This document shows, piece by piece, positions 1 to 7,867 of a stretch of DNA of 17,153 bases. The stretch spans positions 1-17,153 of the forward strand of contig JASLDQ010000217.1 of assembly GCA_030151505.1 (NCBI GenBank), in the 5' to 3' direction. The translations under genes and the position numbers were made by a program. The notes below the pieces were generated by a model. It was not told the DNA's origin. It was given only the letters and a program-made list of their open reading frames with translations, and searched no databases. Every line of letters starts with the position of its first letter. Position 1 is the stretch's first letter. Origin of the DNA: Chromobacteriaceae bacterium (GTDB taxonomy: Bacteria; Pseudomonadota; Gammaproteobacteria; Burkholderiales; Aquaspirillaceae).

Positions 1-6
1 CCATTC

Positions 7-12
7 AGGAGG
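7..12 (+). promoter_or_regulatory. Ribosome binding site of the ElaA-type gene
   Basis: AGGAGG, a full match to the anti-Shine-Dalgarno sequence, lies 7 nt before the ATG at 20 and fixes that start at the very edge of the window. No promoter can be judged because the sequence begins here. Confidence 0.75.
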
Positions 13-19
13 TTTCCCC

Positions 20-469
20 ATGCAACTTCACTGGCAATGCCTCGCTTTTTCCGCGCTGTCGCTCGATGAGCTCTACGACCTGCTGCAGTTGCGCGACCGG
101 GTGTTCGTGGTCGAGCAGGATTCGGTCTACGGCGATGTCGACGGACTGGACCGCCAGTGCCTGCACGTGCTGGGACGCGACGCGGCCGGTGCACTGCGGG
201 GCTACGCCCGGCTCCTGCCGCCGGGGCTGAAGTATCCCGCCTGCGCCGGCATCGGCCGGGTGGTGCTGGACCCGGCCGCGCGCGGCACGGGGCTGGGCAA
301 GGTGCTGCTGCGCCAGGCGCTCGACGCCGCGCTGGCGCACTGGCCGGGTCCGGTCAGGCTGTCGGCCCAGATCGACAAGCAGGGGTTGTACGAGGCGTTC
401 GGCTTCGTCGCGCAAGGCGAGCCCTACGACGACGGCGGCATCCTGCACGTGGACATGCTGCGGGCCTGA
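20..469 (+). CDS. elaA: ElaA-type GNAT family N-acetyltransferase
   Basis: A 149-residue single-domain GNAT protein, the usual length for the ElaA family. The N-terminal half carries the family pattern LYDLLQLRDRVFVVEQ (about residues 18-33). The acetyl-CoA loop follows as IGRVVLDPAARGTGLGK (about 78-94), a variant of the Q/RxxGxG/A motif. The C-terminal YEAFGF (about 124-129) is the typical last GNAT motif. The start at 20 is set by a strong AGGAGG. Known GNATs transfer acetyl from acetyl-CoA to an amine; the ElaA substrate is not established, so none is assigned. The gene converges on the next gene with an 83-base spacer that shows a short hairpin but no clear U-run terminator. It uses GAG for all four Glu codons, unlike the glycolytic genes downstream. 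Confidence 0.88.
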   Translation: MQLHWQCLAFSALSLDELYDLLQLRDRVFVVEQDSVYGDVDGLDRQCLHVLGRDAAGALRGYARLLPPGLKYPACAGIGRVVLDPAARGTGLGKVLLRQALDAALAHWPGPVRLSAQIDKQGLYEAFGFVAQGEPYDDGGILHVDMLRA

Positions 470-536
470 ATACCCGCTCGCGGTTCGCGAAGTCCTCGCC
501 AGGAGCTTGCGCTGGCCCGCCGCCGGTCAGCGCACC

Positions 537-554
537 GACGCCCGGACAGGCGTC
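537..554. other. Hairpin between two convergent genes
   Basis: GACGCC and GGCGTC form a perfect 6-bp stem with a 6-base loop, overlapping the last codon of the membrane-protein gene on the minus strand. Neither side carries a run of U, so it is at best a weak or factor-dependent terminator. The rest of the 470-552 spacer shows nothing recognisable. Confidence 0.3.
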
Positions 555-1302
555 ACTCCGGCAGTGCCATCCGCTCCTCGCCGAACACGTCGCGATAGCA
601 GGTCCACGGCGAGATCATCGCCAGCGGCAGCCAGACCAGCAGCCCCAGCCCGAAGGGCAGGGCGGCGAGAAAGGCCAGCATCGTCATCATGAAGAAGTAG
701 ACCAGAAAGGCCGGCAGGTTCTGCAGCGCGGCGGCGGCGCCGAGCCGGATCGCCTGCGCCGGGGACAGCTGGTGCCGCAGGGTCAGCAGGGGGGCGAGCC
801 AGAACATCAGCATTAGCAGGAAGGTGGCCGGCAGCGAGACCAGCGCCAGCCGCCACAGCAGCGCCATGCCCAGACTGGGGGCGGCATCCGGCGTGCCGGC
901 CGTGACCTGCGCCATGCCGGAGCCGCCCAGCGCCACCAGCGCCAGTATCAGATAGACAAGGAAGCTGACCCCCAGGTACCAGACGCCCAGACGGAAGAAA
1001 GGCAGGATGCGCTCGCCCTGGCAGCAGGCGAACAGGTCCGTCACCCGGGGCGCTTCGCCGCGTTCGCCGCGGAACAGCGCCAGCAGCGCGCCGGCGAACA
1101 GCGGCGGCACCGACAGCACGCTGACCATCTGCCCGATCAGCGGGATCAGCCCCAGACCGAGCTGCACCAGCAGGAACACCGCCGCCAGCGCCACCCAGCT
1201 GGCCGGATAGTCGCGAAACAGGCCGAAAGCCTCGGTGATCCAGCGCCAGCCCTGTCCGGCGGCGACCCGACGCGGAGCCGGAACGGGGGCGTACGTCGTC
1301 AT
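553..1302 (-). CDS. BPSS1780-type integral membrane protein of unknown function
   Basis: A 249-residue polytopic membrane protein. The N-terminus is short and cytosolic-looking with Pro, Arg and Ala, then GWRWITEAFGLF and an amphipathic entry segment, followed by about five to six hydrophobic stretches (for example around residues 33-53, 56-78, 110-135, 155-182 and 203-232). I recognise the pattern of the BPSS1780 family found in betaproteobacteria, whose function is unknown; no catalytic motif is visible. The reading frame is open 42 codons further upstream, but the ATG at 1302 is chosen because GGGAG sits about 9 nt before it and the protein then begins like its relatives. It is divergent from tkt and shares its upstream region. 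Confidence 0.75.
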   Translation of the reverse strand: MTTYAPVPAPRRVAAGQGWRWITEAFGLFRDYPASWVALAAVFLLVQLGLGLIPLIGQMVSVLSVPPLFAGALLALFRGERGEAPRVTDLFACCQGERILPFFRLGVWYLGVSFLVYLILALVALGGSGMAQVTAGTPDAAPSLGMALLWRLALVSLPATFLLMLMFWLAPLLTLRHQLSPAQAIRLGAAAALQNLPAFLVYFFMMTMLAFLAALPFGLGLLVWLPLAMISPWTCYRDVFGEERMALPE

Positions 1303-1330
1303 ATTCTGAACTCCCTGAACAATTATTTGA

Positions 1331-1336
1331 TTTATA
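1331..1336 (-). promoter_or_regulatory. Possible -10 element for the membrane-protein gene
   Basis: On the minus strand this reads TATAAA, 5 of 6 matches to a sigma-70 -10 box, about 28 nt before the start codon. No convincing -35 lies 16-18 bp upstream, so this is a weak call. Confidence 0.3.
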
Positions 1337-1393
1337 GGCCGCCGGGCGAGCGCACGGACGGTGCCGTACATCGGACGCAAAGACGCCGCGCGG

Positions 1394-1423
1394 TTGCCCC
1401 GGCGCGGCGCAATCGGCGATAAT
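1394..1423 (+). promoter_or_regulatory. Sigma-70 type promoter for tkt
   Basis: TTGCCC (1394-1399), an 18-bp spacer, then GATAAT (1418-1423), which matches the -10 consensus at 5 of 6 bases. It is the best promoter-like pair in the 234-bp divergent gap between the membrane-protein gene and tkt. Transcription would begin near 1430 and leave a leader of about 107 nt before tkt. Confidence 0.5.
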
Positions 1424-1437
1424 CGCATGATTTTGTT

Positions 1438-1492
1438 GCAGGCTTGCGGCCTGCTGCTGCCTGCGGCGACGGTGCCGCCGGATCGCAGCAGC
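1438..1492 (+). promoter_or_regulatory. Structured 5' leader of tkt with two competing hairpins
   Basis: The leader can form GCAGGC/GCCTGC (1438-1443 with 1449-1454, 5-base loop). It can also form a larger stem GCTGCTGC/GCAGCAGC (1453-1460 with 1485-1492) enclosing GCGGC/GCCGC (1463-1467 with 1474-1478). The two share bases 1453-1454, so they partly exclude one another. No U-run follows and no known riboswitch class is recognised. Confidence 0.3.
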
Positions 1493-1536
1493 TCTCTTCA
1501 GCAAGCCGCATTTTTCTGCAAATTTCGAGGTTTTCG

Positions 1537-3522
1537 ATGGTCACGCGCAAGCAGCTCGCCGATGCGATCCGTGCTCTCAGCATGGACGCCGTGCAACAAG
1601 CCAACTCCGGTCACCCCGGCATGCCGATGGGGATGGCCGACATCGCCGTCGCCCTGTGGCAGCAACACTACAAGCATAACCCGGCCAACCCGCACTGGGC
1701 AGACCGCGACCGCTTCATCCTCTCCAACGGCCACGGCTCGATGCTGCACTACAGCCTCCTGCACCTGTCGGGCTACGACCTGTCCATCGACGACCTGAAG
1801 AATTTCCGCCAGCTGCACAGCAAGACGCCGGGCCACCCGGAATACGGCTATGCTCCCGGCATCGAAACCACCACCGGCCCGCTGGGTCAGGGCATCACCA
1901 ACGCGGTCGGCATGGCGCTGGCCGAAAAGACGCTCGCCGCCGAGTTCAACCGCGACGGCCACACCGTGGTCGATCACCGCACCTGGGTTTTCCTCGGCGA
2001 CGGCTGCCTGATGGAAGGCATCTCGCACGAAGCCTGCTCGCTGGCCGGCACCTGGGGTTTGAACAAGCTCACCGCGTTCTGGGACGACAACGGCATTTCC
2101 ATCGACGGCCACGTCGAGGGCTGGTTCACCGACGACACCCCCAAGCGCTTTGAAAGCTACGGCTGGCACGTGATCCGCAACGTCGACGGCCACGACGTCG
2201 ACGCCGTGTCGCGCGCCATCGAAGAAGCCAAGGCCCAGACCGCCAAGCCGACGCTGATCTGCTGCAAGACCGTCATCGGCAAGGGTTCGCCCAACAAGCA
2301 GGGCGGCCACGATGTGCACGGCGCGCCGCTGGGCGCGGCCGAAATCGCCGCCGCGCGCGACTACCTCGGCTGGACCCACGGCCCGTTCGAGATTCCGGCC
2401 GACATCTACGCCGCCTGGAACGCCCGCGAAGCTGGCGCCGCCCGCGAGTCGGACTGGAACCAGCGCTTCGCCGCCTACGCCGCCGCCCACCCGGAACTGG
2501 CCGCCGACTTCAGCCGCCGCATCAAGGGCGAACTGCCGGCCGACTGGAGCGCACACGCCGCCGCCGTGCTGGAACAGATCAACGCCAAGGGCGAGACCAT
2601 CGCCACCCGCAAGGCCTCGCAGAACGCGATCGAAGCCTTCGCGCCGAAGCTGCCGGAACTGCTGGGCGGCTCGGCCGACCTGGCCGGCTCCAACCTGACT
2701 TTGTGGTCGGGTTCCAAGGGGGTTTCACGTGAAACCGGCGGCAACTACGTCTACTACGGCGTGCGCGAATTCGGCATGGCCGCGATCATGAACGGCATCA
2801 CGCTGCACGGCGGCTTCAAGCCCTACGGCGCGACCTTCCTGATGTTCTCGGAATATGCCCGCAACGCGCTGCGCATGGCCGCGCTGATGAAGATCAACCC
2901 GATCTTCGTGTTCACCCACGACTCGATCGGTCTGGGCGAGGACGGTCCGACCCACCAGCCGGTGGAACAGACCGCCACCCTGCGCCTGATCCCGAACATG
3001 GATACTTGGCGCCCGTGCGACACGCTGGAATCGGCCGTGAGCTGGCAGGCCGCCATCGAGCGCACCGGCGGCCCGACCACGCTGATCTTCAGCCGCCAGA
3101 ACCTGCCGTTCGTCGCCCGCGACCCGGTCCAGATCGCCGACGTGCGCCGTGGCGGCTACGTGCTGCGCGATGCCGCCGACGCCCGCGCCATCATCATCGC
3201 CACCGGCTCCGAAGTGGAGCTGGCGCTGAAGGCGCAGGCCGCGCTGGCCGAGGAAGGCATCGCCGTGCGCGTGGTGTCGATGCCGAGCACCAACGTGTTC
3301 GACCGTCAGGACAAGGCTTACCGCGACGCGGTGCTGCCGCGCGCGCTGCCGCGCGTGGCGGTGGAAGCCGGCGTGACCGATTACTGGCGCAAGTACGTGG
3401 GTCTGGACGGCGCCGTGGTCGGCATCGACCGCTTCGGCGAATCGGCCCCGGCCAAGCAGCTGTACGAGTACTTCGGCATTACCGCGCAGGCCGTCGCCGC
3501 CGCGGTCAAGTCGGTGCTGTAA
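1537..3522 (+). CDS. tkt: Transketolase
   Basis: Thiamine-diphosphate enzyme moving two-carbon ketol units between sugar phosphates in the non-oxidative pentose phosphate pathway (and the Calvin cycle where present). At 661 residues it has the normal length. Residues line up with E. coli TktA numbering: His26 in the GHPGMPMG motif, His66, the TPP/metal motif GDGCLMEG with Asp155, Asn185, catalytic Glu411 in YGVREFG, and His461 and His473 in the pyrimidine-domain segment ([14 protein letters not shown]). The ATG at 1537 has GAGG 6 nt upstream; an in-frame extension of 31 codons lacks a binding site. It opens a tkt-gap-pgk-lysE-fba series on one strand. Codons 396-400 (Val-Ser-Arg-Glu-Thr) are written as a perfect parS palindrome using TCA and CGT, which stand out in this GC-rich gene. 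Confidence 0.97.
   Translation: MVTRKQLADAIRALSMDAVQQANSGHPGMPMGMADIAVALWQQHYKHNPANPHWADRDRFILSNGHGSMLHYSLLHLSGYDLSIDDLKNFRQLHSKTPGHPEYGYAPGIETTTGPLGQGITNAVGMALAEKTLAAEFNRDGHTVVDHRTWVFLGDGCLMEGISHEACSLAGTWGLNKLTAFWDDNGISIDGHVEGWFTDDTPKRFESYGWHVIRNVDGHDVDAVSRAIEEAKAQTAKPTLICCKTVIGKGSPNKQGGHDVHGAPLGAAEIAAARDYLGWTHGPFEIPADIYAAWNAREAGAARESDWNQRFAAYAAAHPELAADFSRRIKGELPADWSAHAAAVLEQINAKGETIATRKASQNAIEAFAPKLPELLGGSADLAGSNLTLWSGSKGVSRETGGNYVYYGVREFGMAAIMNGITLHGGFKPYGATFLMFSEYARNALRMAALMKINPIFVFTHDSIGLGEDGPTHQPVEQTATLRLIPNMDTWRPCDTLESAVSWQAAIERTGGPTTLIFSRQNLPFVARDPVQIADVRRGGYVLRDAADARAIIIATGSEVELALKAQAALAEEGIAVRVVSMPSTNVFDRQDKAYRDAVLPRALPRVAVEAGVTDYWRKYVGLDGAVVGIDRFGESAPAKQLYEYFGITAQAVAAAVKSVL
2721..2736. 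promoter_or_regulatory. parS: parS site (ParB centromere), perfect palindrome, inside tkt
   Basis: GGTTTCACGTGAAACC is a perfect 16-bp palindrome containing the 14-bp core GTTTCACGTGAAAC of the widely conserved bacterial chromosomal parS. It lies inside the tkt coding sequence; parS sites inside genes are well known. At about 65% GC, the chance of this 14-mer occurring in 17 kb is of order 1 in 10,000 or less by my own estimate. Three one-mismatch relatives occur within the next 7.4 kb. Confidence 0.85.
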
Positions 3523-3537
3523 TCCGCCCATTGCACA

Positions 3538-3555
3538 GGCCGCCCCCGGGCGGCC
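3538..3555 (+). other. GC-rich hairpin between tkt and gap
   Basis: GGCCGCC (3538-3544), loop CCCG, GGCGGCC (3549-3555): a strong perfect stem shortly after the tkt stop. It is followed by mixed sequence, not a U-run, so it looks like an mRNA stability or processing element or a weak attenuator more than an intrinsic terminator. Confidence 0.4.
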
Positions 3556-3597
3556 GCTGTTGTTCCTAATTTCAAAATACCTTCAGGAGAAAGAAGC

Positions 3598-4611
3598 ATG
3601 GCCATCCGCATCGCCATCAATGGTTACGGTCGCATCGGGCGTCAGGTTCTGCGCGCCATCTACGAATACAACCACCGCGACGAATTCGAAGTGGTGGCGG
3701 TCAACGCCTCGGGCGATCTGGCCACCAATGCCCACCTGACCCAGTTCGATACGGTGCACGGCCGCTTCCACGCCGACATCAGCCACGACGACAGCAACCT
3801 GATCATCAACGGCGACGTGATTCCCTTTTTCAGCACCCGCAACCCGGCCGAACTGCCGTGGAAGGCGCTGAACGTCGACCTGGTGCTGGAATGCACCGGG
3901 GCGTTCACCAGCAAGGACAAGTGCCAGGCCCACATCAATGCCGGCGCCAAGAAAGTGCTGATTTCGGCCCCGGGCGGCGACGACGTCGACGCCACCATCG
4001 TCTACGGCGTGAACCATGACGTGCTGACAAGCGCCATGACCGTGGTGTCGAATGCCTCCTGCACCACCAACTGCCTGGCGCCGGTCGCCAAGGCGCTGAA
4101 CGACGGCCTCGGCATCGTCAAGGGCCTGATGACCACCATCCACGCCTTCACCAACGACCAGGTGCTGACCGACGTGCGCCACAAGGACCTGCGCCGCGCG
4201 CGTTCGGCCACCCAGAACATGATCCCGACCAAGACCGGCGCGGCCAAGGCCGTGGGTCTGGTGCTGCCGGAAATGGCCGGCAAGCTGGACGGCTTCGCCG
4301 TGCGCGTGCCAACCATCAACGTGTCGCTGGTCGACCTGACCTTCGAAGCTGGCCGCGCCACCTCGGTCGCCGAAGTGAACGAAATCGTCAAGGCCGCGGC
4401 CGACGGCGCGATGAAGGGCGTGCTGGGCTACAACACCCTGCCGCTGGTCTCGACCGACTTCAACCACACCCGCGAAGCCTCGCACTTCGACGCCACCCTG
4501 ACCAAGGTGTCCAACGGCAACATGGTCAAGGTGCTGGCCTGGTACGACAACGAGTGGGGCTTCAGCTGCCAGATGCTGAACACCGCCCGCGCGATGTTCG
4601 CTGCCAAGTAA
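3598..4611 (+). CDS. gap: Glyceraldehyde-3-phosphate dehydrogenase, type I, possibly NADP-preferring
   Basis: Interconverts glyceraldehyde-3-phosphate and 1,3-bisphosphoglycerate. Length is 337 residues, as usual. The N-terminal Rossmann loop is NGYGRIGR (8-15), the catalytic motif SNASCTTNC has Cys155, and the partner is His182. The end [12 protein letters not shown] is typical. AGGAG lies 8 nt before the ATG. Notable is the coenzyme loop: NAD-specific enzymes have Asn-Asp after the second beta strand, but here it reads VNASGD with Ala37 where the Asp belongs. The same Asn-Ala-Ser occurs, as I recall, in the NADP-dependent gluconeogenic GapB of Bacillus subtilis. NADP or dual use is therefore an inference, not a demonstrated property. 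Sits between tkt and pgk in an apparent operon. Confidence 0.95.
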   Translation: MAIRIAINGYGRIGRQVLRAIYEYNHRDEFEVVAVNASGDLATNAHLTQFDTVHGRFHADISHDDSNLIINGDVIPFFSTRNPAELPWKALNVDLVLECTGAFTSKDKCQAHINAGAKKVLISAPGGDDVDATIVYGVNHDVLTSAMTVVSNASCTTNCLAPVAKALNDGLGIVKGLMTTIHAFTNDQVLTDVRHKDLRRARSATQNMIPTKTGAAKAVGLVLPEMAGKLDGFAVRVPTINVSLVDLTFEAGRATSVAEVNEIVKAAADGAMKGVLGYNTLPLVSTDFNHTREASHFDATLTKVSNGNMVKVLAWYDNEWGFSCQMLNTARAMFAAK

Positions 4612-4630
4612 GCCTTTTCTCGTCATTCAC

Positions 4631-4665
4631 GCCGCACCCTCGGCCCGCGCGGCCGCCGGTGCGGC
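4631..4665 (+). other. Nested GC-rich hairpin between gap and pgk
   Basis: GCCGCACC (4631-4638) pairs with GGTGCGGC (4658-4665), and inside it CGGCC (4641-4645) pairs with GGCCG (4651-4655) around a 5-base loop. No U-run follows; the pgk start is 18 bases away. It probably shapes mRNA decay or pgk translation without ending transcription. Confidence 0.4.
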
Positions 4666-4683
4666 GTTGCAACGGATAGCCCC

Positions 4684-5859
4684 ATGCAATTCCTGAAACT
4701 GACCGAACAGAAGCTGGCCGGCAAGCGCGTGCTGATCCGCGTCGACATGAACGTGCCGGTGAAGAACGGCGTGATCGGCGACGACACCCGCATCCGCGCC
4801 TCGCTACCGTCCATCCTGCACTGCCTCAAGGCCGGTGCCAGCGTGATCCTGATGACCCACCTCGGCCGCCCGACCGAAGGCGAGCCCAAGCCGGAAGACA
4901 GCCTCGCCCCGGTGGCCGCTCGCCTGTCCGAGCTGCTGACGCAGCCGGTGAAGGTGGTGGCCGACTGGCAGGCCGGCCTGCCGCTGGCCGCCGGCGACGT
5001 GGTGATGCTGGAAAACGTGCGCCTGAACAAGGGCGAGAAGAAGAACAGCGAAGAGCTGGGCCGCGCCTACGCCGGCCTGTGCGATGTGTTCGTCAACGAC
5101 GCCTTCGGCACCGCCCACCGCGCCGAGGCCTCGACCCACGCCGTCGCCCAGTTCGCCCCCGTCGCCTGCGCCGGCATCCTGCTGGCCGCCGAGCTCGACG
5201 CGCTGGGCCGCGCACTGGAACAGCCGGCTCGCCCGCTGGTGGCCATCGTCGCCGGCAGCAAGGTCTCGACCAAGCTGACCATCCTCGAAGCACTGGCCGA
5301 CAAGGTCGACCAGCTGATCGTCGGTGGCGGCATTGCCAACACCTTCCTTCTGGCCGAAGGCCGCGGCATCGGCAAATCGCTGGCCGAAGCCGATCTGGTC
5401 GGCGAAGCCAAGAAGGTCATCGCCAAGATCCGCGCGCGCGGCGGCGACGTGCCGCTGCCGACCGACGTGGTGTGCGCCACCGAGTTTTCCGAATCCGCCG
5501 ACGACACGCTCAAGGCCATCGACGACGTCTCCCGCGATGACATGATCCTCGACATCGGTCCGCAATCGGCCGCCCAGCTGGCCGACATCGTCCAGAATGC
5601 CGGCACCGTGGTGTGGAACGGCCCGGTCGGCGTATTCGAGTTCGAGCAGTTCAGCCACGGCACCCGCAACCTCGCGCAGGCCATTGCCGAGTCGCGTGCG
5701 TTCTCGATCGCCGGCGGCGGCGACACCCTGGCGGCCATCGCCAAATTCGGCGTTACCGACAAGATCAGCTACATTTCCACCGGTGGCGGCGCTTTCCTCG
5801 AATTCCTCGAGGGCAAGCAGTTGCCGGCCGTGGCGATGCTGGCGCAACGCGCGGCGTAA
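4684..5859 (+). CDS. pgk: Phosphoglycerate kinase
   Basis: Transfers phosphate between 1,3-bisphosphoglycerate and ADP, the step next to GAPDH. Length is 391 residues, within the 385-420 family range. The N-domain shows the RVDMNVPV signature (19-26) with Asp21 and Asn23, Arg36, and the basic patch THLGRPTEG (58-66) with His59 and Arg62. The hinge and ATP side show [30 protein letters not shown] and the phosphate loop GGGDT. The ATG at 4684 begins the protein at the usual point, although the upstream sequence (ACGGA) is a poor ribosome binding site next to a strong hairpin. This gene may therefore be translated less efficiently than gap from the same message. Confidence 0.96.
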   Translation: MQFLKLTEQKLAGKRVLIRVDMNVPVKNGVIGDDTRIRASLPSILHCLKAGASVILMTHLGRPTEGEPKPEDSLAPVAARLSELLTQPVKVVADWQAGLPLAAGDVVMLENVRLNKGEKKNSEELGRAYAGLCDVFVNDAFGTAHRAEASTHAVAQFAPVACAGILLAAELDALGRALEQPARPLVAIVAGSKVSTKLTILEALADKVDQLIVGGGIANTFLLAEGRGIGKSLAEADLVGEAKKVIAKIRARGGDVPLPTDVVCATEFSESADDTLKAIDDVSRDDMILDIGPQSAAQLADIVQNAGTVVWNGPVGVFEFEQFSHGTRNLAQAIAESRAFSIAGGGDTLAAIAKFGVTDKISYISTGGGAFLEFLEGKQLPAVAMLAQRAA

Positions 5860-5869
5860 TCCGGGGCAA

Positions 5870-5887
5870 AGGCCGGCCCGCCGGCCT
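5870..5887 (+). other. GC-rich hairpin between pgk and the LysE-family gene
   Basis: AGGCCGG (5870-5876), loop CCCG, CCGGCCT (5881-5887). It closely resembles the hairpin after tkt, with the same CCCG loop and again no U-run. It fills much of the 61-base gap between pgk and the next start. Confidence 0.4.
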
Positions 5888-5920
5888 GATCCCGCAACCC
5901 TGCTTTCTTCCGGAGTTTCC

Positions 5921-6550
5921 ATGTCGCTCAACGCCTGGCTGGTTTACGTCGCGACCGTATTCTTCGTATCCGCCACGCCCGGACCGAACATGCTGCTGGC
6001 GATGACCCACGGCATCCGCTACGGCTCGCGCCGGGCCCTGCCGACCCTGGCCGGCCTCCTGAGCGCGCTCGGGCTGATCATGACCGGTTCGGCGCTGGGG
6101 CTCGGCGCGGTACTGGCGGCGTCGGAACTGCTGTTCTCGATCATCAAGTACGCCGGCGCGGCCTACCTGATCTGGCTCGGCATCAAGACCTGGCGCGCCA
6201 CGCCCGCGCCGGTGGGCGACGGCCCGACAGAAGCGGAACGGAGCGTGACCGGCTGGCAACGCTTTCGCACCGGCTTTCTGGTCGCCATGAGCAACCCCAA
6301 GGCATTCGTGTTCTTCACCGCGCTGTTCCCGCAGTTCATGGACGCCCGCGCGGAGCAGCTGCCGCAGCTGGCGGTACTGGCCGGCACCTTCTTCGTGATC
6401 GAAAGCAGCTGGCAGTTCGCCTATGCCGCGGGCGGCGCAAGGCTGAAGGGCTGGCTCAACAGCCCCAGGCGCCAGGGCCTGATGAACCGCTTCGCCGGCG
6501 GTTCCTTCGTCGCGGCGGGCGTGGCGCTGTCCACCGTCAACCGGCATTAA
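5921..6550 (+). CDS. LysE/RhtB family amino-acid exporter
   Basis: A 209-residue inner-membrane protein with about six hydrophobic segments. The N-terminal family signature is SATPGPNMLL (about 17-26). It is followed by YLIWLGIKTWR after the third segment and by SNPKAFVFFTALFPQF (about 124-139), both typical of LysE/RhtB carriers. These export amino acids or derivatives such as homoserine, threonine or lysine by proton exchange; the substrate cannot be read from the sequence. GGAG 5 nt before the ATG at 5921 decides the start. It interrupts the glycolytic genes between pgk and fba, where relatives often carry pyruvate kinase. Whether it serves that pathway or is simply a passenger is unclear. 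Confidence 0.88.
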   Translation: MSLNAWLVYVATVFFVSATPGPNMLLAMTHGIRYGSRRALPTLAGLLSALGLIMTGSALGLGAVLAASELLFSIIKYAGAAYLIWLGIKTWRATPAPVGDGPTEAERSVTGWQRFRTGFLVAMSNPKAFVFFTALFPQFMDARAEQLPQLAVLAGTFFVIESSWQFAYAAGGARLKGWLNSPRRQGLMNRFAGGSFVAAGVALSTVNRH

Positions 6551-6615
6551 CCACGGTGCCCCGCACCTGACACTCATCCGCGCATCGCGCTTTTTCGCGG
6601 TGCCGCATTCATCAT

Positions 6616-6622
6616 TTGGAGA
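6616..6622 (+). promoter_or_regulatory. Ribosome binding site of fba
   Basis: TTGGAGA, 6 nt before the ATG at 6629, selects the fba start. The 78-base gap before it has a small stem GGTGC/GCACC (6555-6559 with 6563-6567) and no clear terminator or promoter, in line with read-through from the gene before. Confidence 0.55.
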
Positions 6623-6628
6623 CTCACC

Positions 6629-7693
6629 ATGGCTCTCGTTTCGATGCGTCAACTGCTCGACCACGCTGCCGAGCACAGCTACGGCCTGCCGGCCTTCAAC
6701 GTCAACAACCTCGAGCAGATGCGCGCCATCATGGAAGCCGCCGACAAGTGCGACGCCCCGGTGATCGTGCAGGCTTCGGCCGGCGCGCGCAAATACGCCG
6801 GCGCGCCGTTCCTGCGCCACCTGATCCTGGCGGCGGTGGAAGAATTCCCGCACATCCCGGTGGTGATGCACCAGGATCACGGCACCAGCCCGGACGTGTG
6901 CCAGCGCTCGATCCAGCTCGGCTTCTCGTCGGTGATGATGGACGGCTCGCTCAAGAGCGACGGCAAGACCCCGGCCGACTATGAGTACAACGTCGACGTG
7001 ACCCGCACCGTGGTCAACTTCTCCCACGCCTGCGGCGTGTCGGTCGAAGGCGAAATCGGCTGCCTCGGCAGCCTCGAAACCGGCATGGCCGGCGAGGAAG
7101 ACGGTGTGGGTGCCGACGGCGTGCTCGACCACAGCCAGCTCCTGACCGATCCGGAAGAGGCCGCCCGCTTCGTCAAGGACACCGGCGTGGACGCACTGGC
7201 CATCGCCATCGGCACCAGCCACGGCGCCTACAAATTCACCCGCAAGCCCACCGGCGACATCCTGGCGATCGAGCGCATCAAGGAAATCCACGCCCGCATC
7301 CCCAACACCCATCTGGTGATGCACGGCAGCTCGAGCGTGCCGCAGGAATGGCTGGAAGTCATCCGCGAGTTCGGCGGCGAAATGAAGGAAACCTACGGCG
7401 TGCCGGTGGAAGAGATCGTGCAGGGCATCAAGTACGGCGTGCGCAAGGTCAACATCGACACCGACCTGCGTCTGGCCTCGACCGGCGCAATCCGCCGCTT
7501 CCTGGCGCAGAACCCGTCCGAATTCGACCCACGCAAGTTCCTCAAGGCCTCGACCGATGCGATGCGCGACATCTGCATCGCCCGCTACGAAGCCTTTGGC
7601 GCCTGCGGCATGGCCGCCAAGATCAAACCAGTCTCGCTCGACGCGATGGCCAGCAAGTACGCCAAGGGCGAACTGGCGCAACTGGTGAAATAA
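6629..7693 (+). CDS. fba: Fructose-bisphosphate aldolase, class II (CbbA/Fba type)
   Basis: Zinc-dependent aldolase joining or splitting fructose-1,6-bisphosphate and the triose phosphates. Length is 354 residues, matching the class II subtype first described in Calvin-cycle operons and common in betaproteobacterial glycolysis and gluconeogenesis. Visible catalytic features are HQDHG with Asp83 (proton donor) and zinc ligand His84; [12 protein letters not shown] with Glu142; GTSHGAYKF with zinc ligand His198; HGSSSVP with zinc ligand His232; and the phosphate-binding KVNIDTD (about 273-279). A good TTGGAGA precedes the start. It is the last gene of the tkt-gap-pgk series and ends at the only canonical U-run terminator of that block. 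No rubisco or phosphoribulokinase gene is in view, so a Calvin-cycle role is not implied. Confidence 0.95.
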   Translation: MALVSMRQLLDHAAEHSYGLPAFNVNNLEQMRAIMEAADKCDAPVIVQASAGARKYAGAPFLRHLILAAVEEFPHIPVVMHQDHGTSPDVCQRSIQLGFSSVMMDGSLKSDGKTPADYEYNVDVTRTVVNFSHACGVSVEGEIGCLGSLETGMAGEEDGVGADGVLDHSQLLTDPEEAARFVKDTGVDALAIAIGTSHGAYKFTRKPTGDILAIERIKEIHARIPNTHLVMHGSSSVPQEWLEVIREFGGEMKETYGVPVEEIVQGIKYGVRKVNIDTDLRLASTGAIRRFLAQNPSEFDPRKFLKASTDAMRDICIARYEAFGACGMAAKIKPVSLDAMASKYAKGELAQLVK

Positions 7694-7705
7694 ACCGGAC
7701 CCGTC

Positions 7706-7719
7706 GTTCCACGTGAAAC
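7706..7719. promoter_or_regulatory. parS: parS-like site between fba stop and its terminator
   Basis: GTTCCACGTGAAAC differs from the perfect parS core at one position (T to C at base 4). That position is variable (N) in the GTTNCACGTGAAAC form reported for several proteobacteria. It lies in the fba 3' untranslated region, 13 bases after the stop codon and 4 bases before the terminator stem. Confidence 0.7.
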
Positions 7720-7722
7720 CGG

Positions 7723-7748
7723 CCCCTCCGTACGCGGAGGGGTTTTTT
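7723..7748 (+). terminator. Intrinsic terminator of fba
   Basis: CCCCTCCG (7723-7730), loop TACG, CGGAGGGG (7735-7742), then six T (7743-7748). Perfect 8-bp GC-rich stem with a UNCG-type tetraloop. It should end the tkt-gap-pgk-lysE-fba transcript. Confidence 0.9.
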
Positions 7749-7843
7749 ATTTCCCGCGCCTGTCCGAAATACGTATTGGAAGCCCGCCGGCAATGCGGCA
7801 GACTGCCGGAATCGCACGCGAACCCCTGACATTCCGGCGCAGC

Positions 7844-7857
7844 GTTACACGTGAAAC
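7844..7857. promoter_or_regulatory. parS: parS-like site touching the moaD ribosome binding site
   Basis: GTTACACGTGAAAC differs from the perfect parS core only at the variable fourth base. It ends one base before the AAGGA that serves as ribosome binding site of moaD (7858-7862). ParB bound here would sit on the 5' end of the moaD-moaE-mobA transcription unit. It is 138 bp from the site at 7706. Confidence 0.7.
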
Positions 7858-7867
7858 AAGGATCACC

